DNA from: Bryobacterales bacterium
GTDB lineage: Bacteria; Acidobacteriota; Terriglobia; Bryobacterales; Bryobacteraceae
DNA: 62,486 nucleotides
Assembly (NCBI GenBank): GCA_020846745.1
Contig: JADLDI010000080.1
Location: 1 to 62,486 of the forward strand
Direction of reading: 5' to 3'
Below are positions 60,885 through 62,486 of this stretch, one piece after another. The position numbers and the translations under genes are program-made. A model generated the notes under the pieces. The model searched no databases. It had not been told where the DNA came from and was given only the letters and a program-made list of their open reading frames with translations. Every line of letters starts with the position of its first letter. Position 1 is the stretch's first letter.

Positions 60885-61988
60885 TTATGCCTCCAATTCT
60901 ATCGCTGCCCAGCAGCGGAAATGCGGCAGTGCGAATTCCGAGCCAAACCGCGAAGGCACTACTTTGATGGGTCGACCATCGAGTATGTCGGGCGTGTATA
61001 GCCGCGCGGCGCGCCAGCGCTTGTTGACCGCCAAAGTGATGTCGCGCGATGGCTGGCCGAACGCAACCATATGAACCACGCCGCGCTTTGCATCAAGCGA
61101 TTGCGTGTAGTGTACGTTCGCGGCGGTTGCGTTATACGGGCGTATTACATCGTGCTCGCGTCCGAACGTCAGGTGGACATCTTCCGCCATGACGTAGGGG
61201 TCGTCCCACTTCTTTTGGGATTGGAGGAACACGCGGCCCTTGAACGTTTTGAGTTTGGCTGCAATGGAAGGGGGTAGTGGACCGTCATCGGCCACCACGA
61301 TCGCCTGCAGACCATCCCAGGAAAGCTCGGCCGCACGCGCCGCCGGCAATATCCGGAGCGGCAATGGGCGACGGAGTGCCAGCTTCAGAAACTCTTGCGA
61401 GAGGAACTCGTTGTCGCCGGCAAAGGTTGAGATGACGCCGACAGCGGCGACCGGTTGCCATTGGCGCCATTCGGCTTTCTTCTTAAAGAGATTGGAAAGA
61501 TCGCAGATCTTGCGCCATGTTTTGAGCGCGCCGGGGTCCTTCCTGGACAGGCTATCCGCCAACTGCTGGTCGAGTTTGACGACCCAGCGCCCGCCATAGG
61601 CCGCACACTCGGCGACCGAGCGGAGGTACATGTCTTCAGACGCCGCGCCCTTGCTGACGTCGAAGGTCATCCAAACGGCCTTGCCCGGTTCCAGCGCGCG
61701 TTTGAGCTGGATATCCCAGCCGTTAAATTCGAGCCACGGCTTGCCGGTGGGTCCCGCCTCGACGGCGCCGCTGTCGTTACGCGCCGTCTTGACACGCGGC
61801 AGCACACCTTCGGCGAGCTTTACGCCCGATGGCGCGTCGGTGACGATCCGCAGGCCTTCCTGCATGGGCGCGGCGGATTGTGTGCCTTCGACCATCAGGC
61901 AGTTAAATGGAGACTCCGCCACCAGTTGAGCTTCCGTCCAGCCATCGGGCCAGTAGAGGGGAACGAGTTCTTGCTGTTGAGTATTCAT
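60885..61988 (-). CDS. Hypothetical protein, partner of the DUF362 gene
   Basis: 367 residues without a signal peptide. It begins MNTQQQELVPLYWPDGWTEA. A C-terminal alpha/beta part (LQAIVVADDGPLPPSIAAKL; RVFLQSQKKWDDPYVMAEDV; RGVVHMVAFGQPSRDITLAV) resembles the glutamine-amidotransferase-like tail seen in some carbohydrate-active proteins, but I cannot name a family. First gene of a two-gene leftward unit. TACAAT at 62021-62026 on the minus strand is a possible -10. Confidence 0.6.
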   Translation of the reverse strand: MNTQQQELVPLYWPDGWTEAQLVAESPFNCLMVEGTQSAAPMQEGLRIVTDAPSGVKLAEGVLPRVKTARNDSGAVEAGPTGKPWLEFNGWDIQLKRALEPGKAVWMTFDVSKGAASEDMYLRSVAECAAYGGRWVVKLDQQLADSLSRKDPGALKTWRKICDLSNLFKKKAEWRQWQPVAAVGVISTFAGDNEFLSQEFLKLALRRPLPLRILPAARAAELSWDGLQAIVVADDGPLPPSIAAKLKTFKGRVFLQSQKKWDDPYVMAEDVHLTFGREHDVIRPYNATAANVHYTQSLDAKRGVVHMVAFGQPSRDITLAVNKRWRAARLYTPDILDGRPIKVVPSRFGSEFALPHFRCWAAIELEA

Positions 61989-62034
61989 CGCCTGCAGACC
62001 GCGTGAAAGTACCTGCGGCTATTGTACTGCCAAT

Positions 62035-62047
62035 ACCCGAATCGGGT
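62035..62047. promoter_or_regulatory. Palindrome in the 62-kb divergent region
   Basis: ACCCGA-A-TCGGGT is a perfect 6-bp inverted repeat centred at 62041, about 9 bases upstream of the leftward -10-like TACAAT. Its size and position fit a repressor site. Nothing identifies the protein. Confidence 0.35.
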
Positions 62048-62066
62048 GCTACACTCGCAATCCGTC

Positions 62067-62095
62067 TTGTATTCCGCTGGCATTGCTGGTACACT
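62067..62095 (+). promoter_or_regulatory. Candidate promoter of a small RNA
   Basis: TTGTAT (62067-62072) and TACACT (62090-62095) are separated by exactly 17 bases. Each is an imperfect match to the sigma-70 boxes. The predicted start near 62102 precedes a hairpin and a terminator with no coding frame between. Confidence 0.4.
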
Positions 62096-62101
62096 TGACC
62101 C

Positions 62102-62168
62102 GTGGTCGTGGACGTGTGTCCACACCCAACAAATCAAAAAGGACCGCCATCGCGCGGTCTTTTTTTTT
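62102..62168 (+). ncRNA. Candidate small RNA, about 67 nt
   Basis: A short non-coding unit between divergent genes. It contains hairpin GTGGAC-GTGT-GTCCAC (62108-62123), a single-stranded A-rich stretch (CCCAACAAATCAAAAAGG) and a terminator hairpin. No reading frame of note is present. A terminator here serves no upstream plus-strand gene, so a short transcript or an attenuated leader for the gene at 62273 is the simplest reading. Confidence 0.45.
62142..62168 (+). terminator. Intrinsic terminator of the candidate small RNA
   Basis: GACCGC (62142-62147) and GCGGTC (62154-62159) around CATCGC are followed by nine T and preceded by five A, so the structure could also act weakly on the other strand. 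Confidence 0.75.
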
Positions 62169-62272
62169 CGCACTACCTCCGGTCGGAAGCCGTCGCGCCC
62201 CGGCCCATCGGCGTTAATCCGCGTTACTCGGCGGCCGATTCCAGAAATTTCCTCACAAGGAGTACTACACAG

Positions 62273-62486
62273 ATGTCTGCAAACCTCAGCACCGGCCCCC
62301 GCACCGAAGAAGGCAAAGCAAAATCCTCCCAAAATGCCAAAAAACACGGCCTCACCGCCGACTCCATCCCAGCCGATCTCCGTCCTGTTTTCAACAGTTT
62401 GCGAAACGAACTCCACGCCCAGTGCCGCCCCGATGGCCCCTTGGAAGAGATCTTCTTCGACAAACTCGTCACCGCCCGCTGGAACA
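62273..62486 (+). CDS. N-terminal part of a GPRTEEGK-family hypothetical protein
   Basis: 71 residues up to the window edge. It starts MSANLSTGPRTEEGKAKSSQ followed by NAKKHGLTADSIPADLRPVF, a start seen in a large family of acidobacterial and planctomycete proteins of unknown function. AAGGAG lies 10 bases before the ATG. The later word FNSLRNELHAQ shares the DNA 'tttgcgaaacgaactcc' with the decayed copy at 30.8 kb. Confidence 0.8.
   Translation, partial: MSANLSTGPRTEEGKAKSSQNAKKHGLTADSIPADLRPVFNSLRNELHAQCRPDGPLEEIFFDKLVTARWN

Noticed and set aside
1..62486. CRISPR arrays, tRNA or rRNA genes, insertion sequences, phage genes
   Set aside because: I looked for regular spaced repeats, tRNA-like cloverleaf sequence and transposase or integrase motifs and found none.

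Overview
The window looks like chromosomal DNA of an acidobacterium close to Solibacter/Bryobacter (order Bryobacterales). The reasons are the GC-rich coding style, two proteins with the 'Solibacter C-terminal' domain (TIGR03437 type), an acidobacterial VWFA-related domain, an Oar-like TonB receptor with a carboxypeptidase-regulatory-like N-terminus, a DUF1549/DUF1553 plus DUF1501 gene pair, and many enzymes with Tat-type leader peptides. No rRNA, tRNA, CRISPR array, transposase, integrase or phage gene was seen.

Layout. 1-4.7 kb: tail of a repeated family gene, an exported sugar-acid dehydratase, an outer-membrane porin and small housekeeping genes. 4.7-7 kb: a PhoB/PhoR-like two-component pair transcribed leftward with two small genes. 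7-11.1 kb: an exported RidA protein, a degenerate receiver protein and a large exported beta-propeller protein. 11.2-23.2 kb: a nearly gapless Tad (Flp type IVb) pilus operon, in order DUF192, TPR lipoprotein, flp, polytopic membrane protein, cpaB, cpaC, tadG-like, tadE-like, tadE/F-like, cpaE, cpaF/tadA, tadB, tadC. It is followed by a convergent signal peptidase I gene. No prepilin peptidase is present.

24-30.5 kb: a leftward operon of an exported aldose epimerase, a plugless TonB-receptor-like barrel, an exported protein of unknown function and a DUF885 lipoprotein. 30.6-33.1 kb: a decayed copy of the repeated family gene, then two exported TIM-barrel enzymes (sugar isomerase-like, mannonate dehydratase-like). 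33.2-39.4 kb: a tight seven-gene leftward operon, yebC - ruvC - exported protein - TlpA-like thioredoxin - deoB - phosphodiesterase - tpiA. 39.4-39.8 kb: a MazEF-type locus in which only the antitoxin and the last 30-odd toxin codons remain. 39.8-41 kb: an orphan Wzt-type ABC ATPase.

41-51.3 kb: an AT-rich control region, a 1037-residue TonB receptor, a 1543-residue SBBP-propeller/VWFA protein, an NHL-propeller protein and a DUF1990 protein. 51.3-53.4 kb: an exported rhamnonate-dehydratase-like enzyme divergent from a short-chain dehydrogenase that lacks its catalytic lysine. 53.4-55.6 kb: a small coiled-coil protein, rpsU, an unknown protein and an aminotransferase. 55.6-59.7 kb: the haem/DUF1549/DUF1553 and DUF1501 pair. 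59.7-62 kb: a DUF362 protein with an unknown partner. The window ends with a candidate small RNA and the start of another member of the repeated family.

The genes suggest a soil heterotroph that takes up and oxidises plant sugars and sugar acids, largely with exported enzymes, and builds Tad pili. The most unusual items are the truncated toxin-antitoxin locus with an intact operator-like palindrome, the two-hairpin dispersed repeat, the recurrent GPRTEEGK family, the lysine-less dehydrogenase, the candidate small RNA at 62.1 kb and the non-standard Tad operon.
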